NCBI RefSeq assembly: GCF_900102175.1
Contig: NZ_FNKN01000003.1
Coordinates: 310,414 to 374,413, forward strand
Source of the DNA: Microbacterium sp. cf332
GTDB taxonomy: Bacteria; Actinomycetota; Actinomycetes; Actinomycetales; Microbacteriaceae
Reading direction: 5' to 3'
DNA length: 64,000 nt
Below are positions 46,995-57,432 of the stretch, in pieces. A program made the position numbers and the translations under genes. A model generated the notes under the pieces. That model was given only the letters and a program-made list of their open reading frames with translations. It ran no database searches and was not told where the DNA came from. The number at the start of each line of letters is the position of its first letter. The stretch's first letter is position 1.

Positions 46995-47053
46995 ACACCC
47001 GCGTGCGCGGCGCCGCGCTCCGGCGCTCCCAGCCGCCCAGCGGCGGTGCCGCG

Positions 47054-47059
47054 TAGGCT
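47054..47059 (+). promoter_or_regulatory. -10 box of ispG, leaderless type
   Basis: TAGGCT, 6 bases, then GTG 47066. It decides the start over GTG 47060, which touches the box. Confidence 0.6.
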
Positions 47060-47065
47060 GTGCCC

Positions 47066-48217
47066 GTGCCAGCTGTCAATCTCGGGATGCCCCAGGTTCC
47101 GGACGTCCTCGCCCCCCGCCGCAAGAGCCGGCAGATCCGCGTCGGGAAGGTGCTCGTCGGGGGAGGAGCCCCCGTCAGCGTGCAGTCGATGACGACGACG
47201 CCGACCACCGACATCAACGCGACGCTGCAGCAGATCGCGGAGCTCACGGCATCCGGATGCGAGATCGTGCGCGTGGCCGTGCCGTCGCAGGACGACGCCG
47301 ATGTCCTGCACATCATCGCGAAGAAGAGCCAGATCCCGGTCATCGCCGACATCCACTTCCAGCCGAAGTACGTCTTCCAGGCGATCGACGCCGGGTGCGC
47401 GGCCGTCCGCGTCAACCCCGGCAACATCCGGAAGTTCGACGACCAGGTCGGTGCCATCGCGAATGCGGCGAAGGCCGCCGGCGTCTCGCTGCGCATCGGC
47501 GTCAACGCCGGTTCGCTCGATCGCCGCCTGCTCGAGAAGTACGGCAAAGCGACGCCCGAGGCCCTCGTCGAGAGCGCCGTGTGGGAGGCGTCGCTGTTCG
47601 AGGAGCACGACTTCCACGAGTTCAAGATCTCGGTCAAGCACAACGACCCGATCGTCATGGTCAAGGCCTATCGTCAGCTCGCCGAGCGCGGTGACTGGCC
47701 GCTGCACCTCGGCGTGACCGAGGCGGGTCCCGCCTTCCAGGGCACCATCAAGAGCGCCACCGCGTTCGGCATCCTGCTCGGCGAAGGGATCGGCGACACC
47801 ATCCGCGTCTCGCTGTCGGCGCCGCCGGCCGAGGAGGTCAAGGTCGGACACCAGATCCTGCAGTCGCTCAACCTGCGCGAGCGCAAGCTCGAGATCGTGT
47901 CGTGCCCCTCGTGCGGGCGTGCGCAGGTCGACGTCTATACGCTCGCAGACGACGTGACGGCGGGGTTGAAGGACGTCACCGTGCCGCTGCGCGTCGCCGT
48001 GATGGGGTGCGTCGTCAACGGACCCGGTGAGGCGCGCGAAGCCGATCTCGGCGTCGCGTCGGGCAATGGCAAGGGGCAGATCTTCGTCAAGGGCGAGGTG
48101 ATCAAGACCGTGCCCGAGTCGGAGATCGTCGCGACCCTCATCGAGGAGGCTCGCCGCATCGCCGACGAGCTCGGCCCCGACGCGCCCCTCGGCACGGCGC
48201 AGGTCGTCACCGCCTGA
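47066..48217 (+). CDS. ispG: 4-hydroxy-3-methylbut-2-enyl diphosphate synthase
   Basis: [4Fe-4S] enzyme that reductively opens methylerythritol cyclodiphosphate, the penultimate MEP-pathway step. 383 residues. The TIM barrel starts near [11 protein letters not shown]; cluster ligands are in [11 protein letters not shown] and [10 protein letters not shown], with the Glu of GPGE as fourth ligand. GTG 47066 is chosen because it lies 6 bases after TAGGCT. It is divergent from the trp leader, with start codons 85 bases apart. Confidence 0.96.
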   Translation: MPAVNLGMPQVPDVLAPRRKSRQIRVGKVLVGGGAPVSVQSMTTTPTTDINATLQQIAELTASGCEIVRVAVPSQDDADVLHIIAKKSQIPVIADIHFQPKYVFQAIDAGCAAVRVNPGNIRKFDDQVGAIANAAKAAGVSLRIGVNAGSLDRRLLEKYGKATPEALVESAVWEASLFEEHDFHEFKISVKHNDPIVMVKAYRQLAERGDWPLHLGVTEAGPAFQGTIKSATAFGILLGEGIGDTIRVSLSAPPAEEVKVGHQILQSLNLRERKLEIVSCPSCGRAQVDVYTLADDVTAGLKDVTVPLRVAVMGCVVNGPGEAREADLGVASGNGKGQIFVKGEVIKTVPESEIVATLIEEARRIADELGPDAPLGTAQVVTA

Positions 48218-48246
48218 GATCGGTTCCATTCCGGTCCCGAGAACAT

Positions 48247-48313
48247 CGAGACCACAGATGCGCCCCGAGACCCTGGCTTTTACCGCCGGTCTCGGGGCGC
48301 ATCTGATGTCTCG
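48247..48313. terminator. Large hairpin between convergent ispG and pcp
   Basis: Arms of 18 bp pair perfectly (48255-48272 with 48288-48305; core GCGCCCCGAGACC) around a 15-base loop. After a 2x2 internal mismatch a further 6 bp pair (CGAGAC 48247-48252 with GTCTCG 48308-48313). The position in a tail-to-tail gap and the symmetry fit a bidirectional terminator; a dispersed palindromic element is the alternative. The loop carries TTTT in the plus sense. Confidence 0.75.
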
Positions 48314-48337
48314 CGGGTCGGGAGGGGTGGGCGGGGG

Positions 48338-48973
48338 CTAGGCGATCGTGCCGGCGGCGTACGACGTGTCGACGTCGGTGTCGAGTGCGGTGCGCAGCGC
48401 GATGCGGAGGGCTTCGGTGATGTCGGCGAGGGGGAGCGCGGGCTGGCCCTGCGGCGCGTGCTCGGCCGCGAAGGGAACGTGGATGAAACCGGCGCGACGG
48501 TGCCCGGAGCCGTTGACATCGAGCGCGGTGAACATGGCGTGGTTGCAGACGAAGGTGCCCGCCGAGTGCGAGACGGCGGCGGGGATGCCGGCATCCGCGA
48601 TCGCGGCGGTGATCGCCTTGACGGGCAGGGTCGCGAAGTGGGCGGCTGGCCCGTCGGGCGATGACGGGACATCGACCGGCTGGTCGCCGGCGTTGTCGGG
48701 GATGCGCGCGTCCATGAGATTGATGGCCACGCGCTCGACACTGATGCCGATGCGTCCGCCTGCGAGCCCCGTCGCGATGACGACGTCCGGGTCGTGCGTC
48801 GCGATGAGCTCGAGCAGTCGGTGCCGAGCGCCGCCGAACTCGACGGGAAGGACCGCGGTGACGAGCTGTTCCGGCCCTTCCCAATGATCGGCGACCCGGC
48901 GGACGGCATCCCCCGACGGATTGGTCGCGTCTCCGGCGAACGGCTCGAATCCGGTCAGCAGCACGGTCGTCAT
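48338..48973 (-). CDS. pcp: Pyroglutamyl-peptidase I
   Basis: Cysteine peptidase (C15) that removes N-terminal pyroglutamate from peptides. 211 residues. N-terminal VLLTGFEPFAGDATNPS, active-site Glu in ISVERVAIN, Cys in AGTFVCNHAMF, His in GFIHVPF. ATG lies 6 bases after a TAATCT box. It is a single minus-strand gene between ispG and proS, one of several such insertions in this block. Confidence 0.95.
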   Translation of the reverse strand: MTTVLLTGFEPFAGDATNPSGDAVRRVADHWEGPEQLVTAVLPVEFGGARHRLLELIATHDPDVVIATGLAGGRIGISVERVAINLMDARIPDNAGDQPVDVPSSPDGPAAHFATLPVKAITAAIADAGIPAAVSHSAGTFVCNHAMFTALDVNGSGHRRAGFIHVPFAAEHAPQGQPALPLADITEALRIALRTALDTDVDTSYAAGTIA

Positions 48974-48979
48974 CCGCTC

Positions 48980-48985
48980 AGATTA
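48980..48985 (-). promoter_or_regulatory. -10 box of pcp, leaderless type
   Basis: TAATCT on the minus strand, 6 bases before ATG 48973. Confidence 0.55.
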
Positions 48986-49082
48986 GTTCGCGCGGCCGCG
49001 AACCTTCTCGGCGGTGCCGGACACGACAGAGTCCGGGAGCGCGGAAGGGGAGTGACCGCACGTCGCGGCCCCGCCGCATCCG

Positions 49083-49088
49083 TAGACT
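49083..49088 (+). promoter_or_regulatory. -10 box of proS, leaderless type
   Basis: TAGACT, 6 bases, then GTG 49095. Confidence 0.55.
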
Positions 49089-49094
49089 CGACTC

Positions 49095-50852
49095 GTGGTC
49101 ACCCGTATGTCGCACCTGTTCCTCCGCACCCTCCGTGAAGACCCCGCGGGCGCCGAGGTCGCCAGTCACAAGCTGCTGATCCGCGCCGGCTACATCCGGC
49201 CGCAGGCCGCGGGCATCTTCGCGTGGCTGCCGCTCGGCCTGCGCGTCAAGGCGAAGATCGAGCGCGTCGTGCGTGAGGAGATGGCCGCCGCCGGTGCGCA
49301 GGAGGTGCACTTCCCGGCACTGATGCCGCGCGAGGCGTACGAGGCGACGGGGCGCTGGGAAGAGTACGGCGACCTGCTGTTCCGCCTGCAGGACCGCAAG
49401 GGCGGCGACTACCTGCTCGCTCCCACCCACGAGGAGGCGTTCACGCTCCTCGTCAAGGACCTGTACTCGTCGTACAAGGACCTGCCGCTGACGATCTACC
49501 AGATCCAGGACAAGTACCGCGACGAGGCGCGTCCCCGTGCCGGCCTGCTGCGCGGCCGTGAGTTCACGATGAAGGACGCGTACTCGTTCGACGTGAACGA
49601 CGCCGGCCTCGAGGCCAGCTATCAGGCCCAGCGCGACGCGTACGAGCGCATCTTCCAGCGCCTCGGTCTCGAATACGTCATCGTGCAGGCGGATGCCGGC
49701 GCCATGGGCGGCTCGCGCTCGGAGGAGTTCCTGCACCCGACCCCCGTCGGTGAGGACTCGTTCGTGCGCTCCGCTGGCGGGTATGCCGCGAACGTCGAGG
49801 CGTTCACGACAGTGGTGCCCGAGGCCGGGCCGATCGACGGGCTGCCCGAGCCGGTCGTCTTCGACTCGCCTGACACCCCCACGATCGAGACGCTCGTCGC
49901 ACACGTCAACGCGAACCTCGAGGGTGAGTTCACCGCGGCGCACACGCTCAAGAACGTCGTGCTCGCTCTCACGCACCTCGACGGTACGCGGGAGCTCGTC
50001 GTCGTGGGGCTGCCCGGCGACCGTGACGTCGACGGCAAGCGTGTGGAGGTCGCCTTCGCGCCGGCCGAGGTCGAGCCGGCGACAGCCGAGGACTTCGCCA
50101 AGAACCCGCTGCTGGTCAAGGGTTACATCGGCCCTTGGTCGCCCGAGGGCCTGGTGCTCGGCGAGGAGTCGGCCACGGGCATCCGCTACGTCCTCGACCC
50201 CCGCGTCGTCGACGGGACCTCGTGGATCACGGGCGCCAACATCGACCAGAAGCACGTCCACTCGCTCGTCGCCGGTCGTGACTTCACCGCCGATGCGTTC
50301 GTCGAGGTCGCGACGGTGCGCGAGGGCGACCCGGCTCCCGACGGCTCGGGCCCGGTCTCGATCGCGCGCGGCATGGAGATCGGCCACGTCTTCCAGCTCG
50401 GCCGCAAGTACGCCGAGGCGCTGGGGCTGAAGGTCCTCGACGAGAACGGCAAGCTCGTCACGGTCACGATGGGCTCGTACGGCATCGGCGTGACCCGCAT
50501 CCTCGCGATCATCGCCGAGCTCAACAACGATGACCGCGGTCTGATCTGGCCCGCGTCGGTCGCGCCGTTCGACGTCCACGTGGTCGCCACGGGGCGCGAC
50601 GCTGCTGCGTTCGAGCTCGCCGAGCAGCTGTCGGCCGACCTCGAGACCGCCGGACTCGATGTCGTCTACGACGATCGCCCGAAGGTGTCGCCCGGCGTGA
50701 AGTTCGGCGACGCCGAGCTGGTCGGCGTGCCGCGCATCGTCATCGTCGGGCGCGGAGCCGCCGACGGCCAGATCGAGCTGTGGGACCGGCGCACGGGGGA
50801 GCGCGAGACCGTCGCGGTCGCTGACGCCGTCGCTCGACTCACCGCCCGCTGA
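49095..50852 (+). CDS. proS: Prolyl-tRNA synthetase, bacterial type
   Basis: Class II synthetase that charges tRNA-Pro. 585 residues, the long bacterial form with an editing (YbaK-like INS) domain between motifs 2 and 3 (~225-405). Motif 1 region [20 protein letters not shown], motif 2 [25 protein letters not shown], motif 3 [12 protein letters not shown], then the anticodon-binding domain. GTG start 6 bases after the -10. In related genomes proS leads to rimP-nusA; here it ends at a terminator facing minus-strand genes. Confidence 0.97.
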   Translation: MVTRMSHLFLRTLREDPAGAEVASHKLLIRAGYIRPQAAGIFAWLPLGLRVKAKIERVVREEMAAAGAQEVHFPALMPREAYEATGRWEEYGDLLFRLQDRKGGDYLLAPTHEEAFTLLVKDLYSSYKDLPLTIYQIQDKYRDEARPRAGLLRGREFTMKDAYSFDVNDAGLEASYQAQRDAYERIFQRLGLEYVIVQADAGAMGGSRSEEFLHPTPVGEDSFVRSAGGYAANVEAFTTVVPEAGPIDGLPEPVVFDSPDTPTIETLVAHVNANLEGEFTAAHTLKNVVLALTHLDGTRELVVVGLPGDRDVDGKRVEVAFAPAEVEPATAEDFAKNPLLVKGYIGPWSPEGLVLGEESATGIRYVLDPRVVDGTSWITGANIDQKHVHSLVAGRDFTADAFVEVATVREGDPAPDGSGPVSIARGMEIGHVFQLGRKYAEALGLKVLDENGKLVTVTMGSYGIGVTRILAIIAELNNDDRGLIWPASVAPFDVHVVATGRDAAAFELAEQLSADLETAGLDVVYDDRPKVSPGVKFGDAELVGVPRIVIVGRGAADGQIELWDRRTGERETVAVADAVARLTAR

Positions 50853-50865
50853 TCGCGCCTTCCGT

Positions 50866-50898
50866 CGCCGGATGCCGCGCATGTCGCGGCATCCGGCG
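50866..50898. terminator. Terminator hairpin after proS
   Basis: 14-bp perfect stem (50866-50879 with 50885-50898) around a 5-base loop, 13 bases after the proS stop and before the convergent DUF1206 gene. The arm core is GGATGCCGCG. No T-tract. Confidence 0.75.
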
Positions 50899-50962
50899 CA
50901 CTTCTTCGTGCGCTCGATACGTCGAAGTGAGCTCGAAGCGGGCTGCGTCGAGAGGCCGGGCC

Positions 50963-51769
50963 TCAGAGGTCGGCGTAGCGTGCGCGGAAGACGGTGAAGA
51001 CGCCGTAGGCGAGGAGCCCGACGCCGACGATCACGACGATCTCCGGGCCGAACGAGAGGTCGAGGAGCGCCCGGATCGCGGCGTCGAGACTGCCCGCCTC
51101 CTCGGCGCGGGACCGCACGGCCGCGACGATCAGCACGAGCCCCAACGAAGCCAGCGCGACGCCCTTGGCGATGAAGCCCACGATGCCGAGGCTCTCGACG
51201 GCACGGCCGACGGCGCCATCGGGGATCGTCATCTTGGAGTGGAACGAACGTCGGACGCCCATGACGACGAAGACCACCCCGGCGATGGCGACACCGACGC
51301 CGACGAGCACGATCGCGAACACGCCGCCCGGAACGGCGAGGATGCCGCGGCTCGCATCGCGGGCGGCTTCGTCTGCCTGCGGGCGGGCGCCGAGCGCCAC
51401 CGCGGCGGACAGCCCGCCGAAGAACAGGAACACGATCGCCTGGCCCCACTCGGAGACCCGTAGGCCCCACACCGCGGCACCGCGCCGACGCCGTGAGGCG
51501 AGCATGCCCTCGGCGAGATGCCACGTCCCCAGTGCTGCCAGCAGTGCGGCGATGGCCCACAGGGCAAGGAAGCCGAGCGGCAGTTCAGCCACCGCGCGGA
51601 AGGCCCCGGTCTGATCCGCGTCGCGGTCGCCGCCGAAGACGACGGCGATGATGAGAGTGCCGATCAGTAAATGCACGATGCCGTTGGCCACGTATCCACC
51701 GCGGGCCAACACGCGAGCCGCCGGCTGCCGTTCGACGGCGCGCGCTGCGTCGTGTACGGGTTCGCCCAT
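50963..51769 (-). CDS. DUF1206 membrane protein
   Basis: 268 residues with six membrane helices arranged as three DUF1206 repeats, each opening with an R/K-x-G-Y/F/V-x-A pattern (LARGGYVANGIVHLLIG; LRVSEWGQAIVFLFFGG; VESLGIVGFIAKGVALASLG). Function unknown; the family is widespread in actinobacteria and cyanobacteria. ATG follows TAGGCT by 6 bases. It occupies the place between proS and nusA where rimP would be expected. Confidence 0.88.
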   Translation of the reverse strand: MGEPVHDAARAVERQPAARVLARGGYVANGIVHLLIGTLIIAVVFGGDRDADQTGAFRAVAELPLGFLALWAIAALLAALGTWHLAEGMLASRRRRGAAVWGLRVSEWGQAIVFLFFGGLSAAVALGARPQADEAARDASRGILAVPGGVFAIVLVGVGVAIAGVVFVVMGVRRSFHSKMTIPDGAVGRAVESLGIVGFIAKGVALASLGLVLIVAAVRSRAEEAGSLDAAIRALLDLSFGPEIVVIVGVGLLAYGVFTVFRARYADL

Positions 51770-51775
51770 CCCGCG

Positions 51776-51781
51776 AGCCTA
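51776..51781 (-). promoter_or_regulatory. -10 box of the DUF1206 gene, leaderless type
   Basis: TAGGCT on the minus strand, 6 bases before ATG 51769. Confidence 0.6.
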
Positions 51782-51856
51782 TGGCCTCGAGGGCTTCCAG
51801 CGCCGGTCCCGGGCCGGAGTGCGACGCGATGCGTCGACCCGGCCCGCTGACGCGGG

Positions 51857-52963
51857 TCAGCCCATCACGAGCACGGCCTTGACGGCCTTGCCCGACTGGG
51901 TGTCGGCGATCGCCTGCTCGATCTCCGAGAAGGGGTACTTCGTGATGAGCTCGTCGAACGGGAAGCGGCCGGCGGCGTGCAGAGCGAGCATCTCGGGGAT
52001 GAACTTCTGGGGGACCGCGTCGCCCTCGATGGCCCCCACGAACGTCTTGCCCGAGCCGGAGACGGCGGCGAGCGAGATCTCCGCACCGGGCTTCGGCACG
52101 CCCACGAGAGCGATCTTGGCTCCGAAGGCCGTCGCCGCGACGATCGTGTCGATGACCGCGGGCACGGCGGTGGTGTCGACCGCGTAGTCGGCGCCGACGC
52201 CGCCGGTGATCTCGAGGATGCGGGCGACCGCATCCTCGTCCTTGCTGTTGACGGTGTGGGTCGCGCCGAGCTTGGCCGCGAACTCCAGTCGCTCGGGGAT
52301 GATGTCGACGGCGACGATCGTCGTCGCTCCCGCCACCTTCGCCCCCATGATCGACGACAGGCCGACGGCGCCCGTGCCGGTCACGACGACGGACGCGCCC
52401 GCGGGGACGTCGAGGGAGTTCAGCACCGTTCCGGCGCCGGTCTGCACGCCGCAGCCGAGGGGACCGGCGATCTCGACGTCGGCGTCGGCGGGCAGCTTGA
52501 CGGCGTTGCGTGCCTCGACGATGACGTGGCTCGCGAACGACGACTGGCCGAAGAACGAGCCGTGGACGGCCGATCCGTCGGAGGCGGTCATGGTCGCGGA
52601 GCCGTCCTCGCGGGCGCCGCCGAAATTGAGAGCCATGAAGTTGCGGCAGTACGCCTCGCGGCCGGTGAGGCAGTTCGTGCAGTGTCCGCACGACGCGAAC
52701 GAGACGGCGACCTTGTCGCCGACGGCGTAGCCGGCCACCGCGTCGCCGACCTGCTCGACGACGCCCGCGCCCTCGTGGCCGAGGACGAAGGGGAAGGCGG
52801 CCGGGATATGACCGTGCTGCACGGCCAGGTCGGTGTGGCAGAGACCCGTGGCCGCAACGCGCACGAGCAGCTCGTCGGGCCGGATGTCGTCGAGGGTGAT
52901 GTCCTCGAAGGTGAAGGGTGCGTCCTGGCCGTGGAGAACGGCGGCGTGGGCGGTGGTGGTCAT
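51857..52963 (-). CDS. Zinc-dependent NAD alcohol dehydrogenase
   Basis: 368-residue medium-chain dehydrogenase, class III/aryl-alcohol (XylB-like) type. Catalytic zinc ligands: Cys in GLCHTDL, His in GHEGAG, Cys in PLGCGVQTGAG. The structural zinc lobe is C-x2-C-x2-C-x7-C in CGHCTNCLTGREAYC. Nucleotide fold VVVTGTGAVGLSSI. Substrate not determinable. ATG 52963 with GAAAGGAA upstream on the minus strand. Divergent from nusA over a 260-base gap in which I see only the nusA -10 and no clear promoter for this gene. Confidence 0.93.
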   Translation of the reverse strand: MTTTAHAAVLHGQDAPFTFEDITLDDIRPDELLVRVAATGLCHTDLAVQHGHIPAAFPFVLGHEGAGVVEQVGDAVAGYAVGDKVAVSFASCGHCTNCLTGREAYCRNFMALNFGGAREDGSATMTASDGSAVHGSFFGQSSFASHVIVEARNAVKLPADADVEIAGPLGCGVQTGAGTVLNSLDVPAGASVVVTGTGAVGLSSIMGAKVAGATTIVAVDIIPERLEFAAKLGATHTVNSKDEDAVARILEITGGVGADYAVDTTAVPAVIDTIVAATAFGAKIALVGVPKPGAEISLAAVSGSGKTFVGAIEGDAVPQKFIPEMLALHAAGRFPFDELITKYPFSEIEQAIADTQSGKAVKAVLVMG

Positions 52964-53158
52964 GAAGGGGTTCCTTTCGCGTCGCGGTCGCGGCGGCTGT
53001 GCCGTCGTCGCAACCGATGTCACGATCGGGCGTCTTCCCGCAGCGCGGGTCGCCCGGTCCTCAAAACAGTATGCGCCTGAATCGATATCTCCGGGCCATC
53101 GAGCGTGCGGGCCCCGCGGAACGGCGATCGCTCTCAGCGCGGTCGCGGCGCCATCGGG

Positions 53159-53164
53159 TAACGT
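53159..53164 (+). promoter_or_regulatory. -10 box of nusA
   Basis: TAACGT, 59 bases before the nusA ATG. The leader ends in GGAGG 6 bases before the start. An ATG 7 bases after the box is out of frame with nusA. Confidence 0.45.
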
Positions 53165-53223
53165 TGGATGGATGCCGGGAGCGCGAGGCGCGCCCGGCCA
53201 AGAGCTGAATATGGAGGGCCCCC

Positions 53224-54210
53224 ATGGACATCGATCTCTCACTGCTGCGCACCGTCGAGCGAGAGAAGGAGATCCCCTTCGACGAACTCGTCCGCATCAT
53301 CGAGCAGGCCGTGCTCACCGCGTATGCGAAGCACACCTCGCCCGACGGCGAGCTGCCCGAGGGTGCCCGCGCGTCGCTCGACCGCAAGACCGGCCATGTG
53401 GCGATCTACATCCCGCTCCGAGACGACGAGGACGTCGTCGTCGGCGAGGAGGAGTCGACCCCCGATGACTTCGGCCGGATCGCCGCCTTCGCCGCGAAGC
53501 AGGTCATCAGCCAGCGTCTGCGCGACATCGCCGACGACGCGGTGCTGGGGGAGTTCCGTGGCAAGGAGGGCGATATCGTCGCCGGCGTCATCCAGCAGGG
53601 ACCGAACCCGCGCATGGTCCACGTCGACCTCGGCACGATCGAGGCCATTCTCCCGCCGGAGGAGCAGGTCGCGGGCGAGGAATACCGTCACGGCTCGCGT
53701 CTGCGCGTCTACGTCACCTCGGTGTCCAAGGGCACGAAGGGCCCGTCGATCACGGTCTCGCGGACACACCCGGGTCTGGTCCGGAAGCTGTTCGCGATGG
53801 AGGTCCCCGAGATCGCGAACGGTCTCGTCGAGATCACCTCGCTCGCACGCGAGGCCGGACACCGCACGAAGATCGCGGTCAAGGCCAACGATCCCTCCAT
53901 CAATGCCAAGGGCGCCTGCATCGGCGAGCTCGGTCGGCGCGTGCGCGCGGTGACCGAGGAGCTCGGCGGCGAGAAGATCGACATCATCGACTACAACGCC
54001 GATCTCCCCGCGTTCGTCGCGAACGCCCTGTCGCCGGCCAAGGTCACCTCGAGCTTCGTGCTCGACGCCGCGACCAAGGCCGTCCGCGCCCTCGTGCCCG
54101 ACTACCAGCTGTCGTTGGCCATCGGCAAGGAAGGGCAGAACGCCCGTCTCGCCGCCAAGCTCACGGGCGCGAAGATCGACATCCAGCCCGACTCGATCCT
54201 GGAGTCGTGA
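53224..54210 (+). CDS. nusA: Transcription elongation/termination factor NusA
   Basis: Binds RNA polymerase and nascent RNA, modulating pausing and termination. 328 residues, the short actinobacterial form. N-terminal polymerase-binding domain (1-~105), S1 domain (~110-180; [20 protein letters not shown]), then two KH domains ([30 protein letters not shown]). The E. coli C-terminal acidic repeats are absent. Normally preceded by rimP, which is missing here. ylxR starts 30 bases downstream. Confidence 0.96.
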   Translation: MDIDLSLLRTVEREKEIPFDELVRIIEQAVLTAYAKHTSPDGELPEGARASLDRKTGHVAIYIPLRDDEDVVVGEEESTPDDFGRIAAFAAKQVISQRLRDIADDAVLGEFRGKEGDIVAGVIQQGPNPRMVHVDLGTIEAILPPEEQVAGEEYRHGSRLRVYVTSVSKGTKGPSITVSRTHPGLVRKLFAMEVPEIANGLVEITSLAREAGHRTKIAVKANDPSINAKGACIGELGRRVRAVTEELGGEKIDIIDYNADLPAFVANALSPAKVTSSFVLDAATKAVRALVPDYQLSLAIGKEGQNARLAAKLTGAKIDIQPDSILES

Positions 54211-54240
54211 CGAAACCGGCACGCCGGTCGAGGGGGTAGA

Positions 54241-54492
54241 ATGGAACCTGTTCGAACGTGCGTGGGGTGCCGCGCGCGTGCCTCCCGGTCCTCGCTCCTT
54301 CGAGTCGTGGCCCGCGACGGGGTCCTGATCGAAGATCGGGGCGCGTCGCTCCCGGGTAGGGGCGCGTGGGTGCACGAGACGCGCGAATGCATGGATGCCG
54401 CTCTGCGGCGCCGAGCGTTCGGACGAGCCCTGCGGGTGTCCGGCCCACTGGACACGCAGGATTTCCCGATTGATCACCAGCGCAAAGGCTGA
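54241..54492 (+). CDS. ylxR: YlxR family RNA-binding protein
   Basis: 83 residues, DUF448/YlxR family, almost always between nusA and infB. Begins with [20 protein letters not shown] and contains LPGRGAWVH. Basic, probably binds RNA; Bacillus YlxR/RnpM binds RNase P RNA. No separate promoter is seen; it is part of the nusA-infB transcript. Confidence 0.92.
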   Translation: MEPVRTCVGCRARASRSSLLRVVARDGVLIEDRGASLPGRGAWVHETRECMDAALRRRAFGRALRVSGPLDTQDFPIDHQRKG

Positions 54493-54587
54493 ACGGCTAT
54501 GGACACGAAGTGAACGGCTCGAAATGAGACCCGTCCGCGCTTAAACGGTCCCCCCTGTCCGAGGGTGGGCCTTCAGACAGGAGAATT

Positions 54588-57416
54588 GTGGCAAAACCAC
54601 GCGTACACGAGATCGCTTCCGAACTCGGCGTCGACAGCAAAGTCGCGCTCGCGAAGCTGAAGGAGCTCGGCGAATTCGTCAAGAGCCCCTCGTCCACCAT
54701 CGAGCCCCCCGTGGCTCGCAAGCTCCGGGCTGCGCTCGAGGCTGAGGGCGGCGCCGCCGCTGCAGCCCCGGCCCCCGCGGCCTCCGGCGCGCGCCCCGGC
54801 GCCGCCCGCCCCGGTGCCGGTCGTCCCGGCCCGGCCGGCGCGAAGCCGGGCCCGGCGGTCAAGCCCGGCCCCGCCAGGCCCGCGACCCCGGCAGCCCCCG
54901 CAGCATCGGCTCCGGCCGCTCCCGCAGCAGAGTCGGTCGCTCCGGCGGCATCCACCGCCCCGCAGGCCTCGCCCGCGGCGCCGTCGGCTCCCACCCCCGG
55001 CGCAGCGACCCCCGGTGCAGCGACCCCCGGCGCCGGCAAGCCCGGCCCGGCCAAGCCCGCCGGCCCGACACCCGGCGGGTCGCAGCCGCCGCGTCCCGGT
55101 GGCGCCCGCCCCGGCAACAACCCCTTCGCTCCCTCGCAGGGCATGGGCCAGCGTCCCGCCGGTCCCCGCCCGGGCAACAACCCCTTCGCGTCGGCGCAGG
55201 GCATGGGCCAGCGGCCCACGCCCGGCAACATCCCGCGTCCGCAGGCCCCGCGTCCCGGCGCGCCGCGTCCCGGTGCTCCGCGCCCCGGCGGTGCGGGTCG
55301 TCCCGGTGGCGGCGGTCGTCCCGGCGCGCCCTTCCAGCAGCGTCCCGGCGGTCCGGGTCGTCCCGGCGGTGCCGGCGGCGGCTTCCAGCGTCCCGGCGGC
55401 GCACCCGGTGGCGGCTTCGCCGGTCGTCCCGGCGGTGGCGGTGGCCGCGGCCGTGGTCCCGGCGGTGGTACGGCCGGCGCCTTCGGAAAGGGTGGCGGCA
55501 AGTCCAAGCAGCGCAAGTCGCGTCGGGCCAAGCGGCAGGAATTCGAGATGCGGTCGGCGCCGGTCGTCGGCGGCGTCAACGTCCAGAAGGGCAACGGCGA
55601 GATCATCCGCCTGCGCCGCGGCGCCTCGATCGCCGACTTCGCGGACAAGCTCGAGGCGCTGCGCGGCTACACCGTTCAGCCCGGCACGCTCGTGACGATC
55701 CTGTTCAACCTGGGTGAGATGGCCACGGCCACCGAGTCGCTCGACGAGGCCACCTTCGAGGTGCTCGGCGAAGAGCTCGGCTACAAGATCCAGATGGTCT
55801 CCCCCGAGGACGAGGACAAAGAGCTCCTCGAGGGCTTCGGTCTCGACCTCGAGGCCGAGCTCGACGCCGAGAGCGAGGACGACCTCGAGATCCGTCCTCC
55901 CGTGGTCACCGTCATGGGACACGTCGACCACGGTAAGACGCGACTGCTCGACGCGATCCGTCAGACCAACGTGGTCGCGGGCGAGGCCGGCGGTATCACG
56001 CAGCACATCGGTGCGTACCAGGTCTGGACCGAGCACGAGGGCATCGAGCGCGCGATCACCTTCATCGACACCCCGGGCCATGAGGCGTTCACCGCCATGC
56101 GTGCCCGTGGTGCTCAGGTGACCGACATCGCGATCCTCGTCGTCGCGGCCGACGACGGCATCATGCCGCAGACGGTCGAGGCCCTGAACCACGCTCAGGC
56201 AGCCCAGGTGCCGATCGTGGTCGCGGTGAACAAGGTCGACAAGCCCGACGCCAACCCGGCCAAGGTCCGTCAGCAGCTCACCGAGTACGGCCTGGTCGCC
56301 GAGGAGTACGGCGGAGACGTCATGTTCGTCGACGTGTCGGCACGACAGGGCACCAACATCCAGGAGCTCCTGGACGCGGTCCTCCTCACCGCCGACGCCG
56401 GTCTCGACCTCACGGCGAACCCGAACAAGGCGGCCCGTGGTGTCGCGATCGAAGCGAAGCTCGACAAGGGTCGCGGTTCGGTCGCCACGGTGCTGATCCA
56501 GTCCGGAACGCTGCGTGTCGGCGATGCGATCGTCGCGGGTACGGCCTACGGCCGCGTGCGCGCCATGATCGACGAGAACGGCGACCCGGTGGAGGAGGCC
56601 TGGCCTTCGCGTCCGGTGCAGGTGCAGGGTCTCAACTCGGTTCCCCGTGCCGGCGACGTGTTCATCGTCACCGAGGAGGACCGTCTGGCCCGCCAGATCG
56701 CCGAGAAGCGTGAGGCTGCCGAGCGCAACGCCCAGCTGGCCAAGGCCCGCAAGCGCATCTCGCTCGAGGACTTCACCCGCGCTCTCGAAGAGGGCAAGGT
56801 CGAGTCGCTCAACCTCATCATCAAGGGTGACGTCTCGGGTGCCGTCGAGGCCCTCGAGGAGTCGCTGCTCAAGATCGAGGTCGACGACTCCGTGCAGCTG
56901 CGGATCATCCACCGCGGCGTGGGTGCGATCACCGAGTCGGACATCAACCTGGCGACGATCGACAACGCGATCGTCATCGGATTCAACGTCCGTCCCGACA
57001 CGAAGGCCCGTGAGCGCGCCGCCCGCGAGGGTGTCGACGTCCGGTTCTACTCGGTCATCTACAACGCGATCGACGACGTCGAGCAGTCCCTCACGGGCAT
57101 GCTCAAGCCGGAGTACGAAGAGATCCAGTCGGGTGTCGCCGAGATCCGCGAGGTGTTCCGCTCCTCGAAGTTCGGCAACATCGCCGGTGTCATCGTGCGG
57201 TCGGGAACGATCACGCGCAACGCCAAGGCTCGTGTCATCCGCGACGGCGTCGTGCTCGCCGATGGCCTGGCCATCGAGTCGCTGCGCCGCTTCAAGGACG
57301 ATGTCACCGAGGTCCGCACGGACTTCGAGGCGGGTATCGGCCTCGGCAAGTACAACGACATCCAGATCGGCGACGAGATCGAGACGACCGAGATGGTGGA
57401 GAAGCCGCGCGGCTGA
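54588..57416 (+). CDS. infB: Translation initiation factor IF-2
   Basis: GTPase that brings fMet-tRNA to the 30S subunit. 942 residues. N-terminal IF2N domain ([19 protein letters not shown]), a ~280-residue Ala/Pro/Gly-rich disordered region with repeated [15 protein letters not shown] units and GRPGG runs, a basic [20 protein letters not shown] segment, then the G domain: GHVDHGKT (444-451), [17 protein letters not shown]-terminal domains bind fMet-tRNA. GTG start with AGGAG 6 bases upstream. Same transcript as nusA and ylxR. Confidence 0.97.
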   Translation: MAKPRVHEIASELGVDSKVALAKLKELGEFVKSPSSTIEPPVARKLRAALEAEGGAAAAAPAPAASGARPGAARPGAGRPGPAGAKPGPAVKPGPARPATPAAPAASAPAAPAAESVAPAASTAPQASPAAPSAPTPGAATPGAATPGAGKPGPAKPAGPTPGGSQPPRPGGARPGNNPFAPSQGMGQRPAGPRPGNNPFASAQGMGQRPTPGNIPRPQAPRPGAPRPGAPRPGGAGRPGGGGRPGAPFQQRPGGPGRPGGAGGGFQRPGGAPGGGFAGRPGGGGGRGRGPGGGTAGAFGKGGGKSKQRKSRRAKRQEFEMRSAPVVGGVNVQKGNGEIIRLRRGASIADFADKLEALRGYTVQPGTLVTILFNLGEMATATESLDEATFEVLGEELGYKIQMVSPEDEDKELLEGFGLDLEAELDAESEDDLEIRPPVVTVMGHVDHGKTRLLDAIRQTNVVAGEAGGITQHIGAYQVWTEHEGIERAITFIDTPGHEAFTAMRARGAQVTDIAILVVAADDGIMPQTVEALNHAQAAQVPIVVAVNKVDKPDANPAKVRQQLTEYGLVAEEYGGDVMFVDVSARQGTNIQELLDAVLLTADAGLDLTANPNKAARGVAIEAKLDKGRGSVATVLIQSGTLRVGDAIVAGTAYGRVRAMIDENGDPVEEAWPSRPVQVQGLNSVPRAGDVFIVTEEDRLARQIAEKREAAERNAQLAKARKRISLEDFTRALEEGKVESLNLIIKGDVSGAVEALEESLLKIEVDDSVQLRIIHRGVGAITESDINLATIDNAIVIGFNVRPDTKARERAAREGVDVRFYSVIYNAIDDVEQSLTGMLKPEYEEIQSGVAEIREVFRSSKFGNIAGVIVRSGTITRNAKARVIRDGVVLADGLAIESLRRFKDDVTEVRTDFEAGIGLGKYNDIQIGDEIETTEMVEKPRG

Positions 57417-57432
57417 CGCTCGTCAGGCGCTC

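Noticed and set aside
53168..53223. ATGs just after the nusA -10 as starts of a leaderless upstream ORF
   Set aside because: Neither ATG (53168 or 53172) is in frame with nusA, and the nusA ATG has its own GGAGG. The resulting peptides have no recognisable features.
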